Shown: positions 1-5,925, counted from the first letter of the stretch. The stretch: DNA of 7,246 nt from an uncultured Collinsella sp. (GCA_900551815.1 URXE01000079.1:1-7246), one strand, 5' to 3'. Translations and numbers: made by a program. The notes: generated from the sequence alone by a model not told the origin.

Positions 1-120
1 GGATGCGACACTCGAAGTGTCCATCCTCGCAGTATCCGGTTCTCAAGGTGCACGCCTGCGCCGGTTCCCGGTCCGACCGGGCCGCGCGGCAAGGAGATAT
101 ATTGCCAGACCGGAGGGCCC
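1..120 (-). other. GC-rich, hairpin-dense segment; possible rRNA operon leader or spacer
   Basis: On the minus strand, 27-50 reads roughly ACCTTGAGAACCGGATACTG followed by GCGAGGATG. From memory this resembles the TTTGAGAACTGGATAGTG...GCGAGCATC box in mycobacterial 16S-23S spacers and the related TTTGAGAACTCAATAG box in their 16S leaders. Short hairpins crowd the segment: 1-26 (11 paired bases, one bulge), 67-81 (CCCGGTC/GACCGGG) and 88-106 (GGCAA/TTGCC). None is followed by a T run, so they are not intrinsic terminators. No 16S 3' end (anti-SD region) occurs in 1-424, so a leader upstream of 16S fits better than a 16S-23S spacer. No convincing promoter was found. The rRNA itself would lie outside the window, so the identification is inferential. 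Confidence 0.4.
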
Positions 121-170
121 CCGCGGGCGGGAATCGCGCACTCCATATTTTGTTCACAAATGAATAGGTC

Positions 171-190
171 CCTCAGTCGCATCACTGAGG
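171..190. repeat. 7-bp inverted repeat (small hairpin)
   Basis: CCTCAGT (171-177) and ACTGAGG (184-190) pair perfectly across a 6-nt loop. On the minus strand it directly follows the TAA of the doubtful ORF at 191-373. There is no T tract after it on that strand, only GACCTATTCATTTG, so it would be a weak terminator at best. Confidence 0.5.
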
Positions 191-373
191 TTAAAACTGA
201 AGCAGCAGCTTCTGATATTGGCGATGACCAGCTGGTTTATAGGTGTTAAGGCATCGGTCATCTCTGGAGCGCCACTTTACTCCAAAAGCATCAGCTATTT
301 GTTTCCCGTCGGTAAAAGGCAGGTTTTGTTCGCCAAGCGTTCTTATATATAAAGAGAAACGGGTCGAACCCAT
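191..373 (-). CDS. Doubtful 60-codon ORF, unknown
   Basis: This is an ATG-to-TAA frame of 60 residues between the tRNA-Lys terminator and the hairpin at 171-190. No family is recognised. There is no membrane segment, signal peptide or clear motif, and the chain is mixed polar with a basic middle. Against a real gene: codons such as TTA, ATA (twice) and AGA, which are scarce in the neighbouring genes; AT content above the rest of the window; and a start with only AAGG one base upstream, too close to act as a Shine-Dalgarno site. It could be a decayed gene remnant or a chance frame in spacer DNA. Including it is a judgement call. Confidence 0.12.
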   Translation of the reverse strand: MGSTRFSLYIRTLGEQNLPFTDGKQIADAFGVKWRSRDDRCLNTYKPAGHRQYQKLLLQF

Positions 374-386
374 GCCTTCGCAACAA

Positions 387-416
387 AAAAGCGACCAACC
401 GGAGTCGATCGCTTTT
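387..416 (-). terminator. Intrinsic terminator of tRNA-Lys
   Basis: The RNA from the minus strand folds as AAAAGCGA-U-CGAC, loop UCCG, GUUG-G-UCGCUUUU, followed by more U residues (CGCTTTTTTG). The stem is 13 pairs counting two G-U wobbles. On the plus strand those two positions would be A-C mismatches, which fixes the direction as minus. The loop closed by C-G (cUCCGg) is of the UNCG type, a stable class of tetraloop. It lies 8 bases past the tRNA CCA end. Confidence 0.85.
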
Positions 417-424
417 CTATTCTA

Positions 425-500
425 TGGTGGGCCGTCAGGGGTTCGAACCCTGGACCTTGGGATTAAAAGTCCCCTGCTCTGCCAGCTGAGCTAACGGCCC
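425..500 (-). tRNA. tRNA-Lys (anticodon TTT), CCA encoded
   Basis: The 76-base cloverleaf is complete. It has acceptor GGGCCGT paired with ACGGCCC, D stem GCTC/GAGC, anticodon loop CTTTTAA (anticodon TTT) and T arm CAGGG-TTCGAAC-CCCTG. The discriminator is A and the CCA tail is encoded. The anticodon stem has four good pairs and a G-A mismatch at the 27-43 position. It reads AAA and, by wobble, AAG lysine codons. It has its own promoter upstream (510-538) and terminator downstream (387-416), so it appears to be a single-gene transcription unit. Confidence 0.97.
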
Positions 501-509
501 GCGGGTGGC

Positions 510-538
510 ATTGTACCACGGTCTGGGACTATTCCCAA
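510..538 (-). promoter_or_regulatory. Sigma70-type promoter for tRNA-Lys
   Basis: On the minus strand TTGGGA (533-538, four of six matches to TTGACA) is followed by a 17-bp spacer and TACAAT (510-515, five of six matches to TATAAT). Transcription would start about 7 bases later, near 503, only a few bases before the tRNA 5' end at 500. The -35 box sits inside the last codons of the aminopeptidase gene. Confidence 0.7.
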
Positions 539-1809
539 CTCCATTGGCCGTTCTGGAAAATCACAACTTCACGTCCATCAGGCGTAATGCCCGTAATATC
601 GATGTCGTCCGTGCCGATCATAAAATCGACGTGCGCGCTCGAGACGTTAACGCCATGCTCCAGGAGCTCTTCCTTGGACATGTCGTACCCACCCTCGATG
701 CATTCGGGGAAACCAACACCTAGCGCGAGATGGCAGCTAGCGTTCTCGTCATAGAGCGTGTCATAGAACAGAACGCCGCTTTCGCGGATCGGAGTGTTCT
801 TGGAAATGAGCGCGACCTCGCCCAGATGAGCGGCACCTTCATCGGTGTCAATAATGCTCGCAAGCGTCGCCTTGCCCACACGGGCATCGTAGTCCACTAC
901 GCGGCCGGCCTTGAACTTAATCCAAAAATCGTCAACCTTGTTACCGTGGTGAATGAGCGGCATAACCGAATACACGATACCGTCGGCACGCATACGATCA
1001 GGCGAGGTGAAGACCTCCTCGGTGGGGATGTTGGGGAAGAAGGGGTGTCCATCGGGCGTCTTACCCTTGCCGCCGGCCCACTCGTGACCCTTCGTCATGC
1101 CAATCGTCAGATCGGTTCCATTTGCCGCGGTGTAATGCAGGCGGTCAAAACGATTGTCGTTCAGGAAGCGCAAGTTCTTTTCGAACGCCGCGTCATGAAG
1201 CTCCCAGTCGCTCTCCGGGTCCTGGCCATCGGCACGAGCGGTGTGCAGAATCGCATTCCACAGCTTATAGATTGCAACCTCGTCGGCGTCTCCCGGGAAC
1301 ACCTCGTGTGCCCAAGCCACGACCGGAGCGCCGGCGATGCACCACGGATTGATGTTGTAATCCAGTCCACGGCGGAAAACTTTGCACTGCGTATTCCTCG
1401 CCTTGGATGCCGCGGCCGGCTTGGCTGGATCGATGCCCTTGAGGGCCGCAGGATCCGCACCCTCGATAAAGATAAAGCAGGCACCGTCCTGGGCCAGGGA
1501 ATCCAGTTGCAGGCGCTTCCACTCGGGCGTCTGCTCAAAATAGCTTTTATCGACATGCTCGTACGTGAGCCTCGTCACGGCATCGTCAGCCCAAACAACC
1601 GTCACGTGACCAGCGCCGGCGGCATAAGCCTCCGCGACCACCACGCGGGCAAAAGGCGCGCACTCGACCGGAGACTGAACGACGACCTCCTGGCCGGGTT
1701 TGACGTTTACGCCCTTGCGGACGACCAGGCGCGCGTAGTTTTTAATCTTGGGCTCCAGGGCCTTCATGCCCTCCAGAGCCTCTTCGACCGTCAGGGCAGC
1801 TCGAATCAT
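529..1809 (-). CDS. M29-family aminopeptidase (AmpS/AmpT/PepS type)
   Basis: This is a metal-dependent aminopeptidase of the M29 family, which removes N-terminal residues from peptides in the cytoplasm. There is no signal peptide or membrane segment. At 426 aa it is close to the usual length of about 410. Recalled metal and active-site residues of staphylococcal AmpS (E253, E319, H348, H381, D383) map with a constant offset of 12 to E265 (PTEEVFTSP), E331 (HLGEVAL), H360 (ASCHLALG), H393 and D395 (AHVDFMIG). The recalled Tyr355 corresponds to F367, an oddity. An ATG also exists at 1819-1821, but GGAG at 1816-1819 lies 6 bases before the ATG at 1807-1809 and overlaps the outer ATG. The inner start is therefore preferred; the outer one would add four residues. 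A terminator lies just upstream (1841-1868), so the gene needs its own promoter or read-through. No convincing promoter was seen. Confidence 0.93.
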   Translation of the reverse strand: MIRAALTVEEALEGMKALEPKIKNYARLVVRKGVNVKPGQEVVVQSPVECAPFARVVVAEAYAAGAGHVTVVWADDAVTRLTYEHVDKSYFEQTPEWKRLQLDSLAQDGACFIFIEGADPAALKGIDPAKPAAASKARNTQCKVFRRGLDYNINPWCIAGAPVVAWAHEVFPGDADEVAIYKLWNAILHTARADGQDPESDWELHDAAFEKNLRFLNDNRFDRLHYTAANGTDLTIGMTKGHEWAGGKGKTPDGHPFFPNIPTEEVFTSPDRMRADGIVYSVMPLIHHGNKVDDFWIKFKAGRVVDYDARVGKATLASIIDTDEGAAHLGEVALISKNTPIRESGVLFYDTLYDENASCHLALGVGFPECIEGGYDMSKEELLEHGVNVSSAHVDFMIGTDDIDITGITPDGREVVIFQNGQWSWE

Positions 1810-1815
1810 GTGCCA

Positions 1816-1819
1816 CTCC
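1816..1819 (-). promoter_or_regulatory. Shine-Dalgarno site deciding the aminopeptidase start
   Basis: GGAG on the minus strand is 6 bases before the ATG at 1807-1809. It overlaps an earlier in-frame ATG at 1819-1821 that has no SD site of its own. Confidence 0.7.
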
Positions 1820-1840
1820 ATCTATCTATAGAACAGTAAA

Positions 1841-1868
1841 AAGGCGCGCCGCAAAAACGACGCGCCTT
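1841..1868 (-). terminator. Strong intrinsic terminator after the purC/membrane-protein pair
   Basis: Minus-strand RNA forms AAGGCGCG-U-CG, a 6-base loop, then CG-G-CGCGCCUU, followed directly by UUU. That is 11 pairs including one G-U wobble. The wobble would be a C-A mismatch on the plus strand, so the terminator acts on minus-strand transcription. It is 30 bases past the stop of the small membrane protein gene. Confidence 0.88.
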
Positions 1869-1898
1869 ATATCTTAGCGATAAGTATGAATGCAAACG

Positions 1899-2474
1899 CT
1901 ACTTCTTCTTGGAGTCCTTCTTGTCCTCCTCGGCAGCCGAGCGCTCGATAAGGGCGTTGAGCTTGTTCTCGGACATGCCCTCGGCCTGCGCGCGGTACAT
2001 GTTGCGCAAGGGACGAATACGAACGAAGTCGTAGATAAAGTCACCCAGGATGATGACATAGGACAAAACGATGCCGACCATCTGAACAGGACTGGACACC
2101 GTGCCGCCGGGAGCGAAGTAGAGCGAAGCCCAAATTGCCACGACGAGCACCATGCCGATAGCGAGCACAGCCCACCAAATACGGCGACGCTTGGTGTAGT
2201 CCTCATCCTGCTTGAGGAGAATATTCGACACCGTGTAGATACGATCCTCGCGAGCACGCTGCTTGGCCTTGCGGGCGCGCTTCTCCTCCTTGGAAAGACC
2301 TTCCAGGTTTTCGCCCTTCTCGAGCTCTTTGCGGCGTGCCTTGGATGATGCCGGCACGACGCGAACGGAGGTCGCTGCCTGGCGGGCGGGTTTAGCAGAT
2401 GCGGCGGACTTGCGCGCAACCCCGGTAACTTCGTGGGATTGCGTGCGCTTGTTCGTGGCGCTACGGGTACTCAC
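1899..2474 (-). CDS. Small two-helix membrane protein, unknown function
   Basis: The 191-aa protein is of no family I recognise. Residues 1-98 are hydrophilic and basic, with a charged, probably helical stretch at about 45-78 rich in Lys, Arg, Glu and Ala. Two membrane helices follow at about 99-121 and 129-151, joined by a short Gly/Pro/Ser turn, and then a charged tail ending in Lys. KRRR before helix 1 and RIRPLR after helix 2 predict both ends in the cytoplasm, with a membrane hairpin. The architecture loosely recalls actinobacterial DUF3043 proteins, but I cannot claim homology. The GTG start (2472-2474) touches the purC TAA with no gap. An AAGGAG site (2484-2489) inside the end of purC lies 9 bases upstream, so translation is probably coupled to purC. 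A terminator follows. Confidence 0.85.
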   Translation of the reverse strand: MSTRSATNKRTQSHEVTGVARKSAASAKPARQAATSVRVVPASSKARRKELEKGENLEGLSKEEKRARKAKQRAREDRIYTVSNILLKQDEDYTKRRRIWWAVLAIGMVLVVAIWASLYFAPGGTVSSPVQMVGIVLSYVIILGDFIYDFVRIRPLRNMYRAQAEGMSENKLNALIERSAAEEDKKDSKKK

Positions 2475-3362
2475 TTATGCGTTCTCCTTCATGCTTGTGA
2501 ACTGGGAGCCCGTGATGATCTGGAAGGCCTCGCGATAGCGCTCGGACGTGCCATCGATGACCTCGGCGGGCAGATGCGGGGTCTCCCCCGTCATATCCCA
2601 GTTGGCTTTGAGCCAATTGCGGACGAATTGTTTGTCGTAGCTAGGCTGAATCTTGCCCTCCTCGTAGCTAGCGGCGGGCCAGAAACGGCTGGAGTCGGGC
2701 GTTAGGCACTCGTCGATCAGCGTAACCTTGCCATCGATGATACCGAACTCGAACTTGGTGTCGGCGATGATGATGCCTCGAGTCGCGGCATACTCGGCAG
2801 CGGCCTTGTAAATCTTGAGGGACAGGTCGCGAATCTGCGTGGCGATATCCTCACCCACGATCTCGCAGCAACGCTCGAACGAAATGTTCTCGTCGTGGTC
2901 GCCGATTTCGGCCTTCGTGGACGGCGTGAACAGCGGCTCGGGAAGCTTGGAGGCCTCGGTCAGACCCTCGGGCAGCTGAATGCCGCAGACGGTGCCGTTC
3001 TCGTCATAGGTCTTCTTGCCCGAACCGGTCAGATAGCCGCGGACGATGCACTCGATAGGAATCGTCTGGGCCTTCTTGACCAGCATGGCGCGACCAGCGA
3101 GATAGTCACGATACTCGGCAAACTCCTCGGGGAAATCCGCCGGGTCGATGGAGACGAGGTGGTTGGGAACGATGTCGGCAAACTTATCGAACCAGAATGC
3201 CGAGATGCGGTTGAGCACCTCTCCCTTAAACGGAATCTCGTCGGGAAGAATGAAGTCGAACGCAGAAATGCGGTCGGTGGCGACCATCAGCAGGTTTTCA
3301 CCGGCATCATAGATATCACGAACCTTGCCACGGGAATCCGGACGACGCTCCATCGTTGTCAC
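2475..3362 (-). CDS. purC: Phosphoribosylaminoimidazole-succinocarboxamide synthase (SAICAR synthetase)
   Basis: PurC joins aspartate to CAIR using ATP to make SAICAR in cytoplasmic de novo purine synthesis. Family signatures appear in order: the N-terminal ATP-binding segment GKVRD (residues 12-16) with TDRISAFD (29-36); IPIECIVRGYLTGSG (101-115); DTKFEFG (201-207); LIDECLTPDSSRFW (215-228); and SYDKQFVR (241-248). At 295 aa it is of the longer type. The frame opens at a GTG at 3369-3371, but AAGGAG (3371-3376) overlaps that codon. The GTG at 3360-3362 sits 8 bases after the SD and is the better start; an ATG at 3351-3353 is 17 bases away. No other pur genes are in view. The gene lies 109 bp after the sensor kinase, across a structured gap, and is coupled to the downstream membrane protein. 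It is full length with all expected motifs. Confidence 0.97.
   Translation of the reverse strand: MTTMERRPDSRGKVRDIYDAGENLLMVATDRISAFDFILPDEIPFKGEVLNRISAFWFDKFADIVPNHLVSIDPADFPEEFAEYRDYLAGRAMLVKKAQTIPIECIVRGYLTGSGKKTYDENGTVCGIQLPEGLTEASKLPEPLFTPSTKAEIGDHDENISFERCCEIVGEDIATQIRDLSLKIYKAAAEYAATRGIIIADTKFEFGIIDGKVTLIDECLTPDSSRFWPAASYEEGKIQPSYDKQFVRNWLKANWDMTGETPHLPAEVIDGTSERYREAFQIITGSQFTSMKENA
2484..2489 (-). promoter_or_regulatory. Shine-Dalgarno site inside purC for the downstream gene
   Basis: AAGGAG within the last codons of purC lies 9 bases before the GTG at 2472-2474. It supports that non-ATG start and coupling to purC translation. Confidence 0.75.
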
Positions 3363-3370
3363 GTGAGTCA

Positions 3371-3376
3371 CTCCTT
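3371..3376 (-). promoter_or_regulatory. Shine-Dalgarno site deciding the purC start
   Basis: AAGGAG is 8 bases before the GTG at 3360-3362. It overlaps the outermost GTG (3369-3371), which rules that codon out as the start. Confidence 0.75.
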
Positions 3377-3394
3377 ACCTAAATACGACAGTAA

Positions 3395-3470
3395 TGCGGG
3401 TTCTTCCCCGCACGTTTTCGCAAACTCGGAGCGGCAGGGACGAAACCCCTCCTTCACCGAATAGCGAAAA
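3395..3470 (-). promoter_or_regulatory. Structured intergenic region upstream of purC
   Basis: In minus-strand RNA, UUUUCGC (3464-3470) can pair with GCGAAAA (3415-3421). This encloses a hairpin at 3433-3452 (GG, then AGGGG, with one bulge and a UUUCG loop). A second hairpin follows at 3395-3412 (UGCGGG/CCCGCA, 6-base loop), 18 bases before the purC SD. T runs after it are weak (TTACTGTCGTATTT), so termination would be inefficient. It could be a weak terminator for the kinase operon, an RNA leader of purC, or unimportant folding. It matches no riboswitch class I recognise, and no -35/-10 pair was found. Confidence 0.35.
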
Positions 3471-3471
3471 G

Positions 3472-5037
3472 CTAGTGCTCCATTGTAGTAGATGCCGCGT
3501 CCGCCGTGTGCTCGCGTGGCAGATGAATCGTAAAAGTCGTACCCTTTCCAAGCTCCGACTCCACGGATATGTAGCCATGATGACGCTCGACAATCTGCTT
3601 GGTCACGGCGAGGCCCACGCCCAGACCGCCCGCCTCGCGGGCGCGACTGGCGTCGGCACGCCAAAAACGACCGAAGATGCGCGACAGGTCTTCCTTGGCG
3701 ATTCCAATGCCCGTGTCCGAGACCGCAATATCGACGTGTTTACGGTCACTGAGCACCGACACCACGACCCATCCGCCCTCGGGGGTATAGCGCATGGCAT
3801 TACTCATGAGGTTGATGACGCATTGCGTGATCATGTCGGGATCGGCCTCGACAACGTCATCGTGACCCTGCGTCTCATCTGCAAAGCGCAAACGCAGGTC
3901 ACGGTCGGCAAACAGGCGCTCCTGGCCATTCACAATCGAACGCACAAACGGCACCATATCCACCGGCTCCAGGTTGAGCGGCGCGGTACTGTTTTCCATG
4001 CGCGACAGGTCGAGCATCTGCTGCACCAAACGAGCCAGGCGACGCGTCTCGGAAGCGACCGTCTCCAGATGCTCGTCATCGGTGGGATACACACCGTCTT
4101 GCATAGCCTCGACCGTTGCAAGCATGGCCATGAGCGGCGTGCGCAGCTCATGGGCAACATCAGAGGTCAGGCGCTTCTCGTGCTTCATGTCCTTCTCGAG
4201 TGAGGTGGCCATCTCGTCGAAGGTCTCTCCCAGCTGATCGATCTCATCATCGCCGCGCAAGCCCGTACGAGCGGACAGATCGCCATCGCGAATCTGCTTG
4301 GCGGTGCTGGTAATACGATGAATCGGCTTGGTGAGCATGCGCGACACAAGCGCTCCGATAACGACCGAGATGCAGACGGCCACAACCGCGGCAAGGGCCA
4401 TGGCGTTAAAGGTCTTCTCTCTGAATGCCGAGTCTGCCCTGGTGAGCAGGGCATCGGAGCCAACCGCCCACAATTTGACCTGACCCACGTGCTCGCCGGA
4501 GGACGTCACGATCTCAACGTTGGCAACACTATTGGAATCGGTGGGAGCAGACGAGACTGGGCTGTGCGATGCCCTCTTTCCGCTCGCATCGTCGGTCGTC
4601 GCCTGATTTTCGCGTACATCGGCAGTAGCGCTTGCCGAGGGCCACGAGTCGTCGTAGACGATGACGCCCTTTTTATTGACGACCTGCATACCAAGATCGT
4701 CGGACACCAAGCTCGATGTCGCGACCGTACGCAGCTCCCCCGCGGTCCAAGAACCGTTTTCCTCATATGACGTTGCCAACTTTTCGGCAGCGGAATTGGC
4801 GATTTCGACAATATTGGAGCGCGTGTAATCCGTAAAAACCGTGCCCCATACAACGGAGACTACGCCCACCAACACCAATACCGTCATGAGCGATGTCAGG
4901 GCAAAAGCCAGGGCCATGCGCGAGGGATAGCTCATCGTTGGCCGTGAATCGGAACGAGGCGTGTTCCAACTAGCCTTGGAACCCGCCTCGTTCTCCTGCT
5001 TATGCTTTTGCCCGATTTCAAAGCGCGCAGGTGTCAT
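3472..5037 (-). CDS. Membrane sensor histidine kinase with HAMP domain
   Basis: This 521-aa two-component sensor autophosphorylates on histidine and should phosphorylate the regulator encoded just upstream. Order of parts: a hydrophilic N-terminal tail (1-40); a membrane helix (about 41-67); an extracytoplasmic sensor (about 68-208); a second helix (about 210-233); HAMP (about 234-286); and HisKA with the phosphoacceptor H296 in DVAHELRTPL. The ATPase domain has N box NLMSNAMRYTP (N413), G1 DTGIGI (441-446), F box FGRFWR (455-460) and G2 GGLGVGLA (470-477). All catalytic motifs are intact. The sensor contains a Ser/Thr/Asp/Ala-rich low-complexity stretch at about 131-172. The ATG at 5035-5037 has AGGA 8 bases upstream. 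An inner ATG (residue 35) lacks an SD site. The 12-bp gap to the regulator indicates one transcript. The stimulus cannot be read from sequence, and I do not assign a named system. Confidence 0.95.
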   Translation of the reverse strand: MTPARFEIGQKHKQENEAGSKASWNTPRSDSRPTMSYPSRMALAFALTSLMTVLVLVGVVSVVWGTVFTDYTRSNIVEIANSAAEKLATSYEENGSWTAGELRTVATSSLVSDDLGMQVVNKKGVIVYDDSWPSASATADVRENQATTDDASGKRASHSPVSSAPTDSNSVANVEIVTSSGEHVGQVKLWAVGSDALLTRADSAFREKTFNAMALAAVVAVCISVVIGALVSRMLTKPIHRITSTAKQIRDGDLSARTGLRGDDEIDQLGETFDEMATSLEKDMKHEKRLTSDVAHELRTPLMAMLATVEAMQDGVYPTDDEHLETVASETRRLARLVQQMLDLSRMENSTAPLNLEPVDMVPFVRSIVNGQERLFADRDLRLRFADETQGHDDVVEADPDMITQCVINLMSNAMRYTPEGGWVVVSVLSDRKHVDIAVSDTGIGIAKEDLSRIFGRFWRADASRAREAGGLGVGLAVTKQIVERHHGYISVESELGKGTTFTIHLPREHTADAASTTMEH

Positions 5038-5049
5038 ATGTGATTTCCT

Positions 5050-5772
5050 TTATTTCTCGTCCGACTTATCAGTCTTGGTCGGAGCCTCGAAGCGGTAGCC
5101 GACACCGTGGACGGTGTAGAGCCACTTGGGCTTCTTGGGGTCGTCGCCCAGCTTGGCGCGAAGGTTCTTCACGTGGCTGTCGATGGTGCGCTCGTAACCC
5201 TCAAAGTCGTAGCCGAGCACCTTCTCGACCAGCTCCATGCGGTTGTAGACGCGGCCGGGGTGACGGGCAAGCGTGGTGAGCAGCTTGAACTCGGAAGCCG
5301 TCAGGTCGACTTCCTTGCCCTCGACCAAAATCTTGTGGCCCGAGATGTCAATGACCAGATCGCCAAAGTCGAGCACCTCGACGGCCGGCTCATCGGCCTG
5401 GTGGGCACGGCGGAACAAGGCGCGCACGCGCGCGACAAGCTCGCGCGGCGAGAACGGCTTGATCAGATAGTCGTCGGCACCGAGCTCGAGGCCGATAATA
5501 CGGTCCTCGATCTCGCCCTTGGCCGTCAGCATAATGATGGGAACATCCGAGGTGTCGCGAATGGTGCGGCAAACGCGCTCGCCGGGAATCTTGGGGAGCA
5601 TGAGGTCGAGCACGACCAGGTCGAACTGATGCTTCTCGAACTCTTCGATAGCGGACTGGCCGTCGCCCACGCCCACAACCCAATAGCCCTCGCGCTCGAG
5701 ATAGGCAGCGACAGCGTCACGGATTGCCTTCTCATCCTCGACCAGCAGAATCTTTTTTGCATCTGAAGCCAT
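5050..5772 (-). CDS. OmpR/PhoB-family response regulator
   Basis: This 240-aa DNA-binding response regulator is the partner of the downstream kinase. The receiver domain (about 6-118) has the acidic pair E11-D12 (VEDE), phosphoacceptor D56 (VVLDLMLP), T83 (MLTAKG) and K105 (LIKPF), all intact. A winged-helix DNA-binding domain follows (about 135-230), with the recognition-helix region around YERTIDSHVKNLR (193-205) and the wing ending at VHGVGYRFE. The frame extends upstream to a TTG at 5791-5793, but the ATG at 5770-5772 has a G-rich SD (5780-5785) 7 bases away, and the receiver starts right after it, so ATG is chosen. An inverted repeat and possible -10 box lie upstream. Autoregulation is plausible for such operons but not shown here. 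Confidence 0.96.
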   Translation of the reverse strand: MASDAKKILLVEDEKAIRDAVAAYLEREGYWVVGVGDGQSAIEEFEKHQFDLVVLDLMLPKIPGERVCRTIRDTSDVPIIMLTAKGEIEDRIIGLELGADDYLIKPFSPRELVARVRALFRRAHQADEPAVEVLDFGDLVIDISGHKILVEGKEVDLTASEFKLLTTLARHPGRVYNRMELVEKVLGYDFEGYERTIDSHVKNLRAKLGDDPKKPKWLYTVHGVGYRFEAPTKTDKSDEK

Positions 5773-5811
5773 AACACGGCCCCCCTGTCTCAATTAGCTA
5801 AGAACAAGCTC

Positions 5812-5817
5812 ATTTTA
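5812..5817 (-). promoter_or_regulatory. Possible -10 box for the regulator-kinase operon
   Basis: The minus strand reads TAAAAT, five of six matches to TATAAT. The implied start is near 5805, giving a leader of about 33 bases. At 17-bp spacing the -35 position (5835-5840) reads ATACCC, a poor match, so activity would need an activator if this is real. Confidence 0.4.
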
Positions 5818-5837
5818 ACGCACCTGAGCCCACCGGG

Positions 5838-5855
5838 TATCGCATGGGTGCGATA
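5838..5855. repeat. Inverted repeat, candidate operator upstream of the response regulator
   Basis: TATCGCA (5838-5844) and TGCGATA (5849-5855) are perfect 7-bp arms around a 4-bp centre. An outer GAGC/GCTC pair (5826-5829, 5856-5859) extends the symmetry with an asymmetric internal segment. No T tract follows on either strand, so it is not an intrinsic terminator. It covers the poor -35 position of the possible promoter at 5812-5817, as expected for an activator or repressor site. The binding protein is unknown. Confidence 0.5.
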
Positions 5856-5925
5856 GCTCGGCGGGCGGTACTCATAGTCACAACGCGCTTATTCCCCTGT
5901 CGAGCCCTTTTTAACCCCTCGGAGA

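Noticed and set aside
1..26. Hairpin considered as an intrinsic terminator
   Set aside because: The stem is good, but no T tract follows it inside the window on the plus strand, and the minus-strand side is at the window edge.
88..106. AAGGAGATATATT considered as a ribosome site for a plus-strand gene
   Set aside because: No start codon with a sustained plus-strand frame follows at suitable spacing. The bases are better explained as a GGCAA/TTGCC hairpin.
243..494. Plus-strand ORF of 83 codons
   Set aside because: It runs antisense through most of the tRNA-Lys gene and its terminator, so coding is implausible.
730..1839. Long plus-strand ORF of 369 codons
   Set aside because: It lies antisense to the aminopeptidase, whose catalytic motifs are clear. 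High-GC genes often leave long open shadow frames, and this one shows no recognisable domain.
1818..1853. Candidate promoter for the aminopeptidase (TTGCGG, 18-bp spacer, TATAGA)
   Set aside because: It overlaps the terminator hairpin, the -35 match is poor, and the implied start would fall inside the Shine-Dalgarno site.
3394..4203. Plus-strand ORF of 269 codons opposite the kinase
   Set aside because: The opposite strand encodes intact HisKA and ATPase motifs over the same bases, so this is a shadow frame.
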